A stretch of DNA of 64,000 nucleotides, from NCBI GenBank assembly GCA_023634235.1, contig JAMKCF010000007.1, forward strand, positions 4,258,001 through 4,322,000, given 5' to 3'. Numbering within the stretch: the stretch's first letter is position 1; each line of letters opens with the position of its first letter. Positions 18,130 through 28,640 of this stretch are shown one piece after another. Position numbers and translations under genes: made by a program. The notes beneath the pieces are model-generated. The model saw only the letters and a program-made list of their open reading frames with translations. It did not search any database and was not told where the DNA came from. The stretch comes from Pisaster brevispinus. Its lineage: Eukaryota; Echinodermata; Asteroidea; Forcipulatida; Asteriidae.

Positions 18130-21100
18130 CTAAGATGAAGAATAAGTAAATCGTAGTGGTGGGTTGACAACTCTGCCGCTGCGTGTACGCTGTGCAGGGA
18201 CAGGAGTTGGTGATCGGTAGGGTGGTGATGGACGTAATGGGAGAATTGGATCAGAGGGTGGTGGTGTGGGTGTCGGAGGTGCAGAATTGTGGGGCACAAG
18301 TGGAAGTGAACCAGAGAGTGCACTATAAATCGGTAATGGATATGAATTGGTAGCCAGGGGACGTGGCAGTGGCAGTAAACCACGGCTCTGGTCAATGGGA
18401 GAAATGTAAGGTTTTAACCTGTTGTAATGGACCCGTTGAGGTTTGGACTTCGGGTCATGGATGTCAACAATGTTATATGTGACTGGTTTGTCCTCCACAG
18501 AGGGGTGAGATGAGAGGACCTTATAGGGGCCTTTCCACCGTGCGGCAAGCTTCAGGCGGGACCTCGCGGGATCGTCCCTCCAAACTAATTGACCAGGTTG
18601 AAATGGTTTAAATTTTTCTCGTGAATCATACCCAGCCTTTTGTGAAGCACTGGCAAGATCCTGATTAGCCTTGGCATGAGCAAAAGCAGAAGTCAGCCGG
18701 GAATGAAGAGAGGTAGCATATGATTGCGGTGATGTAAAGTGTTGGGGAGAGGGGGATCCAAGAAGGATGTTAGCGGGAAGGCGAGGTTCCCTTCCCTTGG
18801 CAAGATAAAATGGGGAATACCCGGTGGAGGAATGAACAGTAGAATTGTAGGCCAATTCCACTTGACGGAGAACATCATCCCATTCACTAGCGGTGGACGT
18901 GGACAGATATTTGCAAAGTTGGTCTTTCAAATTCCTATTAAAACGCTCCACCTGACCATCCGATTGTGGGTGATAAGGGGACGTACGGGTCTTTTTGATA
19001 CCCAGGAGTTGACACAATTCGTGAATGAGGGCACTGTCAAATTGGCGCCCCTGATCAGTGTGTAGGGCTTCGGGGATGCCATGTTCAGATATGTAGCGAT
19101 CAAAAATACATCTCGCAACGGATTTTGCCGTTTGGTCATGGAGTGGATATAAATTAACATACTTTGTGAATTGATCCATGATTACAAGAATGTAGCGATG
19201 ATGTTTAGTCGTTGGGGGCAGTTCAGTAATGTCAGCAAAGACACGTTGAAATGGGTGGCTAGATAGACATATGGTCATGGGGGCTCTAGTCCGCGGAATA
19301 GGATTTCGGCGTGACTCACAAGCACGACAAGTCCGACAATGGTTGTCAATGTCGCGACGGATGTAAGGCCAATAGCACATAGAAATGGACCGCTGGAATG
19401 TTTTGTCCGAACTAAAATGACCGGCAAGCCGATCACCGTGGAGAAGGGATAGAACAAGGGACTGTAGTGAGTGTGGAACGATTACCTGATTCACACGAGG
19501 TTTACCGAAGGTTGGTTGTGATCGGCGATATAACACACCATCAATCACAAGAAGGTTATTGAAATCAAGGCAAAGCCGACGGATAGTACGAGAGTGATGA
19601 CGTAATTGAGCGCGGGATGGGCGGTCGCCAAGTGTGACCCAAGTTATGACTTGTTGAATATTAGGGTCCAATTGTTGTGCATGACGTAAATCATAACCCA
19701 TGTCTGAGAGGTTAAAGCAACCCCTATCATTATCGGAAGTACCATGAGATTGCGAGTGAGTGGGGGATGGGGGCAAAGATGGGTTTGATTGGGAAGGAGC
19801 CTGCACCGATGCACATAAAGAGGCATGTTCTGGGGCGGTTTGTGTACTTGGGGGTGGTATGGTGAGTTGAGGGGTGGGGCAACTGGAAACTGATTTATCC
19901 TGTGTGCTAAGCTTGTCAACAATTGGGGGTCGACGGGAAAGAGCATCTGCATTGGCATGGCGGGCACCATCACGATGGATGATGAGCCAGTCATAGGGGT
20001 CAAGTTCAAGAGCCCAACGGGACCGACGGCCAGTGCGGTCATTATCGACGGTTAGTTTTCGCAAACCAACTAGGGGTTTATGGTCAGTCACGATAGTGAA
20101 TGGTGAGCATGCTAGATAGTGGCGAAAGTGACGGATCGACCACACAATGGCCCACAGTTCACGATCATAAGTGGACCATCGCCTCTCTGCGGCAGTAAGA
20201 ACGTGACTTGCATATGCAATTACTCGTTCACGTCCATTTTGAACTTGGGACAATACAGAACCTACAGCACAGTTGGAAGCATCAGTGAAAAGAATGAACG
20301 GCTTTGTACTGTCTGGGTATGCCATAATGGGTGGATGGGTTAATGCATCACGGAGGGAGGTAAATGCATTGTCACACTCGAGGTTCCAATCATAAGGAAC
20401 ACCTTTTTGAGTGAGACGGTGGAGAGGTGTGGCAATATGGGCGAAGTTTTTAACGAAACGCCGATAATAAGAACAGAGGCCAAGAAATGATCGAACCTCT
20501 GTGGGATTGCGTGGACGGGGCCATGTATGAACCCTGTCAGTGTTAGATGGGTCAGGGAGGACTCCATCTTTACTGACCACATGTCCCAGGAAGCAAACTT
20601 TCGATTGGAGGAAGTGACATTTGCTTGGTTTGAGTTTGAGATTGGCTGCCTGAAAACGAGCTAAAACTTGTTCAAGATTTGTCATGTGGTCAGAAAATGA
20701 CCTTCCGACAATTATAACATCGTCAAGATAGATAAGGCAAGAGGACCAGTGTAAGCCATGCAAAACAAGTTCCATCAATCGTTGAAACGTGGGCGGGGCA
20801 TTAGTGAGACCCATGGGCATGACTTTAAATTGATACAGGCCATCACCAGTGGTGAATGCGGTTTTTTCCCGGTCGTCAGGATGGACCGCTACTTGCCAGT
20901 AACCACTGGACATATCAACAGTTGTGAAATAGACTGAGCCAGATAAGGCATCCAGGGTATCATCAGTGCGGGGAAGTGGATGGGAGTCTTTAATTGTCAC
21001 TTTATTCAACTTGCGATAGTCAACGCAAAAACGATAGGTACCGTCTTTCTTTTTGACCATGACAATCGGGGATGACCAGGGGCTGTGACTTTCCTCTATT

Positions 21101-21918
21101 ATGTCATTCTCAGCTAGGGACTGGATTTGTTTGTGAATTTCAGCCCTAACGCCAGGGGAACTACGGTACGCACGTTGACGCACGGGGGAGGCGTCACTAG
21201 TGCGGATTCGATGGTTAACCATGTCTGTGCGACCATAATCATGGGGGCTGGCGCTAAAGACATTGGAATACCTGTGGAGGAGAGTCTCAAGTTCGCAACG
21301 TTCAGATGGGGAAATGTCTGCCTTAGATAAATCTACCGGGGGCAGAGGGCTAGGGGATTGCGGGGCAGTGGAAACCTGTGCTGTCATGGGAGGGGATTCA
21401 TCGAAACTGTATTCACTATTGGGGCCCTTAAAAAGCGAATAAAATTGGCCAATACGGGTTCCAGGGTATAGGTGGACGGCATCTATCGTGGGGTTCATAA
21501 TGCGAATAATAGTACGACCATGGCATACAGCCGATAGAGTACGGGCCATAGCAAATCTAGCGTTATGAGTGCCATAGCTGGGTTCAAAGACACCAGTATA
21601 GCCATTAGGTACATAACCATGTAGTGGGGAGTCAAGAGCAGCTGAAATGTTAGTTTCAGACTTGGCAGGGAGAGTGATAGGGGACAAAACATGAACATTA
21701 CAACAAGCGGGAACATCCCGAGGAAAGTGCGCTAAGGGAATGGACTGGTCGTGAAATTCAGTGGTGCCCTTTCTCAGATCAATTATCATGTTATGGGCAC
21801 GGAAAAAGTCCCACCCAAGAAGAAAAGCCTTTGAAACACCACGTACAACTTGGAAAACATGTGACACTGCAAAATCCCCGATTTTTACGGAAATAGGTAG
21901 TTGGCCAAGAGTATCCAT
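18130..21918 (-). CDS. Ty3/Gypsy pol polyprotein (partial protease, RT, RNase H, integrase)
   Basis: The ORF is 1262 codons and uninterrupted. The N-terminus carries only the tail of a retropepsin fold (FLLGWDFFRAH near residue 35); the catalytic DTG/DSG is not present upstream. The reverse transcriptase follows (about 290-460: FCVDYRKLNK, VDMSSGYWQV, FGL-like MGLTNAPPTFQR, YLDD at 397-400). RNase H has FTDAS near 543-547, DRELWA and TDHKPL. The integrase has an HHCC zinc module (His827/834, Cys861/864) and the DDE triad D896 (FADITEL), D955 (HTDQG) and E991 (DGQVER). A GPY/F-type segment WKGPYKV lies near 1128. The C-terminus is Pro/Ser-rich. There is no envelope-like ORF. The clean frame indicates recent activity despite the missing 5' part. 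Confidence 0.9.
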   Translation of the reverse strand: MDTLGQLPISVKIGDFAVSHVFQVVRGVSKAFLLGWDFFRAHNMIIDLRKGTTEFHDQSIPLAHFPRDVPACCNVHVLSPITLPAKSETNISAALDSPLHGYVPNGYTGVFEPSYGTHNARFAMARTLSAVCHGRTIIRIMNPTIDAVHLYPGTRIGQFYSLFKGPNSEYSFDESPPMTAQVSTAPQSPSPLPPVDLSKADISPSERCELETLLHRYSNVFSASPHDYGRTDMVNHRIRTSDASPVRQRAYRSSPGVRAEIHKQIQSLAENDIIEESHSPWSSPIVMVKKKDGTYRFCVDYRKLNKVTIKDSHPLPRTDDTLDALSGSVYFTTVDMSSGYWQVAVHPDDREKTAFTTGDGLYQFKVMPMGLTNAPPTFQRLMELVLHGLHWSSCLIYLDDVIIVGRSFSDHMTNLEQVLARFQAANLKLKPSKCHFLQSKVCFLGHVVSKDGVLPDPSNTDRVHTWPRPRNPTEVRSFLGLCSYYRRFVKNFAHIATPLHRLTQKGVPYDWNLECDNAFTSLRDALTHPPIMAYPDSTKPFILFTDASNCAVGSVLSQVQNGRERVIAYASHVLTAAERRWSTYDRELWAIVWSIRHFRHYLACSPFTIVTDHKPLVGLRKLTVDNDRTGRRSRWALELDPYDWLIIHRDGARHANADALSRRPPIVDKLSTQDKSVSSCPTPQLTIPPPSTQTAPEHASLCASVQAPSQSNPSLPPSPTHSQSHGTSDNDRGCFNLSDMGYDLRHAQQLDPNIQQVITWVTLGDRPSRAQLRHHSRTIRRLCLDFNNLLVIDGVLYRRSQPTFGKPRVNQVIVPHSLQSLVLSLLHGDRLAGHFSSDKTFQRSISMCYWPYIRRDIDNHCRTCRACESRRNPIPRTRAPMTICLSSHPFQRVFADITELPPTTKHHRYILVIMDQFTKYVNLYPLHDQTAKSVARCIFDRYISEHGIPEALHTDQGRQFDSALIHELCQLLGIKKTRTSPYHPQSDGQVERFNRNLKDQLCKYLSTSTASEWDDVLRQVELAYNSTVHSSTGYSPFYLAKGREPRLPANILLGSPSPQHFTSPQSYATSLHSRLTSAFAHAKANQDLASASQKAGYDSREKFKPFQPGQLVWRDDPARSRLKLAARWKGPYKVLSSHPSVEDKPVTYNIVDIHDPKSKPQRVHYNRLKPYISPIDQSRGLLPLPRPLATNSYPLPIYSALSGSLPLVPHNSAPPTPTPPPSDPILPLRPSPPYRSPTPVPAQRTRSGRVVNPPLRFTYSSS

Positions 21919-21973
21919 GGGCTGACCAGTAACTGAGAGGGTATTAACTAACAGTGGTGTCAGGGGGGTATGT

Positions 21974-22016
21974 TTAAAATAATTACTGGTGATGACAGCT
22001 AGATTCAGGGTTTACA
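21974..22016. repeat. 43-bp direct repeat, right copy
   Basis: This is identical to 17630-17672. Read on the minus strand it starts TGTAAACCC. It passes within a few dozen bases into the truncated protease coding sequence, so if it is an LTR start, the rest of the LTR and gag were deleted. Confidence 0.8.
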
Positions 22017-22099
22017 CTATCTATGTGAGGACTTTCCTTTGTCCCTATAACTTAACACTCTTCATAGACTTAGCGCACGAAAAAATGTGAGGACACAAA

Positions 22100-22145
22100 A
22101 ATACAAAGGGTTCCAATGTGAGGACAGCATTGTCCCTTTTGTATT
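22100..22145. repeat. short hairpin
   Basis: AATACAAAGGG is answered by CCCTTTTGTATT after a 23-base spacer containing ATGTGAGGACAG. The TGTGAGGAC motif also occurs at 22025 and 22086, suggesting a small dispersed repeat next to the Gypsy insertion. Confidence 0.5.
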
Positions 22146-25100
22146 CCTTTGTTCTACGGTCCCCACTCTTTCTTATGGTATTACCATTACACGCATACAT
22201 ATTACAAACAGGATAAGCACCCACACAGCACACACGTAGGCCTATACAGTTAAGTATCCTAAAAGCAAGTTTTCTGCACAATTCCACAATGCAACACTTT
22301 ACATGCATATTCATGTTTCAAACCTGTGTGACTGAGAGTGCCCTCATTTGTTTCTGCCGGAACAACGTGCAAAAAAAATAAAAATAAAAAATGCAGACCG
22401 GGCACCCCCCTCTAATAATGTGCTTCCATGGGACCCCTAAAACAAGTGTGCAAAGTTTGGTGCTTTAATCCGGCGTGTCAATATTTTTTCATTAAAAAGT
22501 CCTGCCGACTGGGTCATGTCTTGGTGGAGAGAGAGTTGGTCCGGTTATCTGGGTGTGGGGCAAATGAGACCCCTTGAGAGGACCTGTGGGTCCTATATCA
22601 GACAGGTTAACTACTGTATGTGGTGCAACTAGTGACCTCAATAGTTGGCCTCTTATACAGGATAGTGTTTTACTCATTCCGGATTGGAAATAGATTGAGT
22701 TCGATGGATTGCACGTCGAGAGCCTCGTATACGATTGCCAACTAAATTTGACATTACATTTTGCGTGTTGGAAAGTGCGTCGAAACAGATTTCACCGGGA
22801 AAATCTGTTATAAAACTTTGTCTTGCTTTGAAAATTGCATTGATTGTAGTTCTTAACAGCCATTTTCGTCTTAAATACCATCAAAGTTGTGGAAAATAGC
22901 ATTTGAAGGACTCACAATCCACCGATGCTTATCTATAGACCCAATTCAAATAAGCCCGAAAAGAACGTGCACAAAAATCCGTTTCGTTGTGCTCTATTAT
23001 AACATGGGTATGCGATTACCCAAGTGCGCTCAATACAATTAAATAAGTGTGTAATAGCAGTGTGTTATGTTTTTATAAGACTCGGGAACGACACTCAGTC
23101 AACTGGCGGGGAAATACTAAGTGCAGTGAATATAATTAAATCAACAATGACTGATGAGATGATTGAATTAAAATTCTCCTCAAAATTGGGACCAACAAAT
23201 CCACATTTATAATGATACTGCACATTTCTGTTAATGATACTTTGTCTTCATCCAGGAATTTTTTTTTATAGATTGACTTGGCCTCCTATATATCCCCTTA
23301 TATGTTTCTCCTTTATTGTGTCTCATGAATTGATAAATTGCTTACTCATTTACTGAATAACAACACAAAATAAAGACAAGCAGTATGTAGTCATGGCCAT
23401 CATTAGTGGGGACACGTTGCCCTGGACATCAACAAACAAAGAAATAACAAGACAAAAAACAATTCAGAAAACACAAAAATGCAAAAATAAAGACATACAG
23501 AAAAACCGAAATGTACTGAGAAAGAAATTAAAAGTACGTGTTATACAAAGAAACAAACGGGAAAACACGGATATAGAAAAGGTGTAGAAACAAAGACACA
23601 CTTACACAAATACAGAAAAAAAGAGAAACAAAGAAATAAAGAATTAAAGAACAAAGGAAATCAAGTAACAAATAAATAAAGGAGCATAGAAGCATAATTT
23701 CCATACAAAGAAACCAATGGATTGCTGAGGCATATGTTAGTCGCTCAACACAAGTTTTAACATCATCAAATAACCTACAAATGATCATGCCAAGCATGCA
23801 TCATTGCCAAGTACATCCTTCCCTAATATTAAAACTCAACTCCGGCCATACACCCCCAAATTATGCTTCGTAGTTGGAGAAAGGGGACGAGAAGGGTAAG
23901 GAGGGCAGGCGACGTTTCGACCCCACTCAATCTTTTGCCTGGTCAAAATGTTATCATAAGACAAAACAACATTGCGTACCGATTTTACCTACCGTTACCG
24001 AGCCAATTCTACAAAATGATTACCTCTGAGTGTTACCCCCCTCATCCCACATTACATTTGCAGCATTTTTATACGTAAGAATCGCTCCCATCTAGAGACT
24101 TCGCCCCGCAAAGGCAAAGGGCCATCACACCGGGCAACTTACAGGCAGTTTCCATGAAGACAAAAACAGTCACAGTCATGTCAGTTCCCACATAATTGTC
24201 TTGGGGAAAGTAACAAAAAAACTAAAATATAAAAATTTATGTTGTACTTCCAAGGTTTTCCTTTTGCATGCAGTACAGTTTGTTGCCACCAAGTTGCCCC
24301 AAATAACTGTAATTTGTAGCAGGTATAAAGCTAGTTTAGAAGTTGAGTACAAGTATCCCCAATTTAAGACAATATCGCATAATTTAAATAGGGAAGTATT
24401 AATTAATTAATTATACAATACCTGCTTCGTGATATGATATTTTCAGTCTACTCATTACACACGTTTAGATCTTTTACCAGGTGACATACATGTTTAGTCC
24501 AAGAAAGGTTCTCATATTATTTGGAAAATGTAGAGTTTTTAGTTTACTTCAGAATAGTGCCATTGCGATGGAGAGATGTCGTTTGGGTAGACTTTCTTTG
24601 CTTAAAACTAGAACTACAACTACATAGCATTAGCTTCAGTTTGTATGTATTGGTATTCTAGCAAATAAAATAAAACTACTAAGAAGAACATTGAGCGTAG
24701 CAACAACGTACCAATGAGTGGTCGTCCGGTTAATTTGAGGATATTCAACATTGGTTTTTAAAGAGCTTCCAAATTTAATTTTTTCATACTTTCTTCTTCC
24801 ATTTTTCGAACATTTTCATTTGGTCGTAATTTTTTGTGTATTTTGCTGATTAAGTTAATATGAGAATATTGTGTAAACGTACGTCGCCTGAAAGGCACAC
24901 TTTTGTTATTATTAATGTTTTATTAATAGTTCTGCAATACAACCGCAGCGGCTAAAAGCAGAAATAAAGTTTACAAACAGTGTCATTAAAAACTAATAAA
25001 AGCAACAGCAATGTTATGACAAGAACGCTTTGGAATAAAAAATATAGTCAATTAGGGATATACAAACTCTGGCAACACATTTTGTGACAGCACAGGTCTC

Positions 25101-25260
25101 TAAACGTTTTGAATAGATTGTATCTCACCTATCATCGCTCGTGATTCGTGATCCGTAGAGCCTGTCCACACGATAAAAGTATTTAAGTGGACAAAAAAGT
25201 ACATTATTATTGTAATCCTATATGATAGCTATATTGCAGCTAGTAAAATCAAGGGTCTCC
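22146..25260. other. intergenic, no gene recognised
   Basis: No exon or RNA gene could be supported. About 23430-23700 is a strongly A/purine-rich (AAACA, AAAGA) tract. Around 23900-23950, GACGTTTCGACCCC then CTGGTCAAAATG resembles the ends of Penelope-type elements, but this is weak. Confidence 0.4.
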
Positions 25261-25270
25261 CCTGCTGTAC

Positions 25271-25310
25271 ACGGGGACACCACTGATCTCTATTATACTG
25301 TCAGTATAGA
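25271..25310. repeat. near-perfect hairpin
   Basis: CCACTGATCTCTAT and its reverse complement ATAGAGATCAGTGG flank a short core (TATACTGTCAGT) that can extend the stem with a 2-base bulge. It may be the core of a small MITE. Confidence 0.65.
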
Positions 25311-26520
25311 GATCAGTGGGGGCACTGACTTCCAAAATGGCGTAACCAAGACGTTTGTGACATGACGTCAGGAGAAATGGGTTTAAGAGGTTTCTTGTTT
25401 GTATTTTCTGACGAAGAACAGATTTCCTGATGGAGACGGAGACTCTTGATTTTATTTTTCATGCCACTTGACGTGTATCCGCACTCTACGTTTTACTTCA
25501 ATTATATTATGTAATATTCAAGAAAATGTTAGTCTGGCTGGCGTAGTCTATATTTGCATGAACAATAACACGATTCATTGTGTAATAATTCTGTGGTGAC
25601 CAATTGAATTAAAAGCCGATTAAGCCAATGAGATCAGCAGTTTGTTAATCTTGTGTTTTTTTGTTCTACGCATGGGGTCTTTTCTGTTGTGAATAAACAA
25701 AACCCTATTATTTGAACTAACCTTTCCTCGTGAATGGGGGGGGGGGGGTGAGGGGTGTGAGGAACTATCCTCTATTGGTGTGGACGGGCATTCACAACAA
25801 TGTAAGATAAGGATCTACTATACACTAATTCATTTAAATCTCTCAGAATGATATAAATAGTTCATAGTGAAAATAGCAAGGCCCAACGGGAAGGGGTTTA
25901 AAATGTAAAGTCAAAGTTGAATACATTTTAAAATTCATTTACAAAATGGTTGCTGTGATTATCATCAAGCCTAATATCTCTCATAGGGCTAGATGCACAA
26001 TGCCTGAAAAATTAGTAAAAACTTGCCCTTTTCCCCTCAAGCTCTTTTTATCATTATTTTAATGGTTTGATGGCGGCCTTTACGGCATTGCTCTGACACC
26101 CTGCCCCTTTAATTCCAAACCGTCATTCCAAAGTTTACATCGGCCTAAAGAACTATGGCAAACATCTTCCAGGCCTCCTATCCATAGGCTTTGTGTAATG
26201 ACACAAGTCGTGGATCTTATGGATAAGAATAATATTGCTATGAGGATGATTGATTACAGGAATGAGATGGCGCCCTTTACCGCCCAAGCGGTCCGGGCTA
26301 TACAGGCTATGTAGCGGTTAGGTTTGCGTGACTACACGCGTTCGTGTCTTAACAACTGGAGCGTCGTGGAACCAAGACTAGAGTATAACTGTGGCTTCCT
26401 GAAAACTAAATTGGGGCCATATGGGTAGAGTAGCCTAATTACCACAACAACAACAACATACAAATAAAAATAATATAATGTAAGCATAAACTTTTTGTTA
26501 CCCAGCATACAGCTACCACT
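25311..26520. other. intergenic, no gene recognised
   Basis: The only structures noted are a poly-G run at 25737-25748 and AT-rich sequence. No splice-supported coding segment is visible. Confidence 0.4.
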
Positions 26521-26529
26521 CTTCTTTCT

Positions 26530-27115
26530 TTAGGGTTGGTCAACAAAAGTAAGATCAAAGACATCTTGGAAAAGGTCACGGCAATGAAATGGAGATGGGC
26601 AGGACAGAAGACATGACAACATAGACCTATGTACCATGCAAGCAAGAGACTATCTGAATGTCATCCTAGAAGTGGCCGCGAAAAAGGAGCCTGAAGACAG
26701 AAAAGAAGATAGCAAGACTAAATCCAAACACACCGGTACAAAATCATAAGAACTTGGTCCACTGTGTAGCAAGAAGGAGAAGAAAATGGAAGATGTATCA
26801 GGAGGGTACATCCCACTTGATGATACAACAACGGACGAGGGGAGCCTGAGAGGATGATGGGCCGGGGTTGATGTTCGCTCGTCCCCCCAGCGCCTTGCCT
26901 TAAAATCAAAGGCACTGGGATGGGCAAACGTATCAAGCACGCTCATTGGTTAATGCTCAGTCCCATCATGCATCACACTCACACTGCAAGCACTGCACGC
27001 ATGACGTACTTCCTGAACAAGAATCTGTGCAAGCTGATTAGCCCATCCCAGCGGTCCTGGATAGGCCGCTGGGGCCGAGCGAAGGGATGATGATGTTGAT
27101 GATGATGACGATTGA
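26530..27115 (+). pseudogene. RTE-like non-LTR retrotransposon 3' remnant
   Basis: The + strand around 26535-26610 encodes KIKDILEKVTAMKWRWAGQ. This is the tail motif of RTE-type and related LINEs ((R)VKDI...I..LKWRWAGHVAR). The frame then breaks repeatedly. Downstream are CCCAGCGGTCCTGGATAGGC and a final GATGATGATG-type tail (about 27085-27110), the usual RTE 3' terminus. Inactive and 5'-truncated. Confidence 0.6.
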
Positions 27116-27439
27116 GGGCGCCATACCGATCAACGAAATCTGCAATTTTCACTAGTGGCAACGTCCCCAGATAAAGTTTAAAATGTGTTGGTAAAGAACG
27201 TGGGGACGATCGGATTGTGTGCTTAGCAGGTCCGGGAAACACGCGTGTTCCAGCTCCATCATCTTCCCAAGGGCAGAACTTACCCAAGTATTACGGTAAT
27301 GCACTTTTCTTGTCCCTTTTATTTAGAATGTGTTTTTCGTTTTGAATTTTGTACTTTATAGCTAGATGTAGCAATAATTTATAAATTAAAATAAAAAATT
27401 GAGTATCGTCATGATCGTTTTTATAGCGACAGTAATAAT

Positions 27440-27525
27440 TAGGACAGTATTAAACCGGTCACTTCGGCACCTTGCAAATTCGGCACCAACAAACTCGGCA
27501 CCTTGCAAAGTCGGCACCCACAATG
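27440..27525. repeat. TCGGCACC short tandem repeats
   Basis: There are four units of about 15 bp ending in TCGGCACC (CACTTCGGCACCTTGCAAA, TTCGGCACCAACAAA, CTCGGCACCTTGCAAA, GTCGGCACCC). Confidence 0.6.
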
Positions 27526-27864
27526 GAAACATTTTCGGAAAAATTTCCGCATTCAGCCACCAGCTTTTTGATGTTTTTAAAAAGGTTTTTTTAATTTTTT
27601 TTTCTCCAGTTCATACCTGAGGATGTGTTCTATCGATTCGGTGAATCTTGAAAACGTAAAAAAAAATAGTTTTCATAGGGGATCGGTTTAAAAACTAGGG
27701 ATATTTGGTTAAATCCTAAAATTTTGGCGGAAAAAAAACCCCGCTTTTTCTCACACTGTCTTCTTCTCTCCTGTCTCCTCACTCATCCAGTCTCCATGTT
27801 GTCCCTCCATGTTTCTACCTGTATCTTATCTACTGGAAGGAATGAACGTTTAATCAGATAATGC

Positions 27865-27975
27865 AATGTACTTACGGAGATTCGAACCTGTAACAAGAGA
27901 GAGAACAAATTATTAAGAATGCTTAGTCTGTACCACACGGCTATGAGGCATTGACACCAGAACGGTTTGTTTGTC
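27865..27975 (-). mobile_element. tRNA-derived SINE head (minus)
   Basis: The minus strand reads ATGCCTCATAGCCGTGTGGTA (box A) and, after an anticodon-like arm, ACAGGTTCGAATCTCC (box B). The flanks do not pair as an acceptor stem, so it is a SINE or tRNA pseudogene. Confidence 0.5.
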
Positions 27976-28484
27976 GTACATGTTTCTCCCAATACCTGGT
28001 TCACCAAAGGTCATAATGAATATGTAATTTTTATGAATATTAAAATAAGCTGGGTTTGTCCAATGGCTTGCATAAACTGAATATTCATAACTTTGTTTTG
28101 GATTATTCCATTAGTTCACGCCCTAGGTAAGTTCAACGCGTGCTTTGTGGGTTGTTCTAATTTCCCTCCTAAATATCATCTTCGATTATTACCCATTTCA
28201 CAAATCAAAAAGTCCTAGCGAATTGTCCATTGCGCATGAACGATGACCGACTGATTGGAGTATTGCACAACTTACACAGACACACACACAGCAGGAAAAC
28301 GAAACAACATGGCGTTTGTTTTCATCTCACTGCAAGACAAAGCCTTGCGATTTTGGGACACCTTTTTAAGCCTTTAGAATTGTTAAATTCTGCCTGTTTT
28401 CTGGCTGTACATGTTCGGTAAACCCTCCTTGATAGGTAAGAATATAATTTAGTGAAAAAAAAACAGAACTTAGGGAGATAAATT

Positions 28485-28640
28485 GGTGGCGAGCAGCGGA
28501 AAGTTTGCCACATTTTCGTATCCAGCCACCACTTTTTCATTCGTTATGAAATAAAATTAGTATCTCATTTACTCAAATTAGATATTCCTTTGGGTAAAAA
28601 TGAGTGAAAAAGTGGTGGCAGGACACGGAAATGTTTCCCC
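28485..28640. repeat. imperfect inverted repeat (GCCACCACTTTTTCA)
   Basis: CCAGCCACCACTTTTTCATTC (about 28515) and GAGTGAAAAAGTGGTGGCAGG (about 28602) are inverted copies, with further pairing outside (GGAAAGTTTGCC..CGTAT / ACACGGAAATGTTTCC). A related fragment is at 27527-27570. Confidence 0.55.

Larger units (their letters stand above)
17499..22016 (-). mobile_element. Ty3/Gypsy retrotransposon, gag-less and 5'-truncated
   Basis: The pol ORF (18130-21918, minus) is bounded by a perfect 43-bp direct repeat at 17630-17672 and 21974-22016. On the element strand that repeat begins TGTAAACCCTG, as an LTR would. No gag, primer-binding site or full LTR pair is recognisable. A diverged relative of the repeat's downstream sequence (TATTAGAAACACA..CTCCTTC) lies at 18012-18085. 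The lower boundary is uncertain and is placed where the ATT tail of the neighbouring LINE ends. Confidence 0.6.

Noticed and set aside
18130..21918. Endogenous retrovirus
   Set aside because: No envelope-like ORF was seen and the pol motifs are typical of Ty3/Gypsy retrotransposons.
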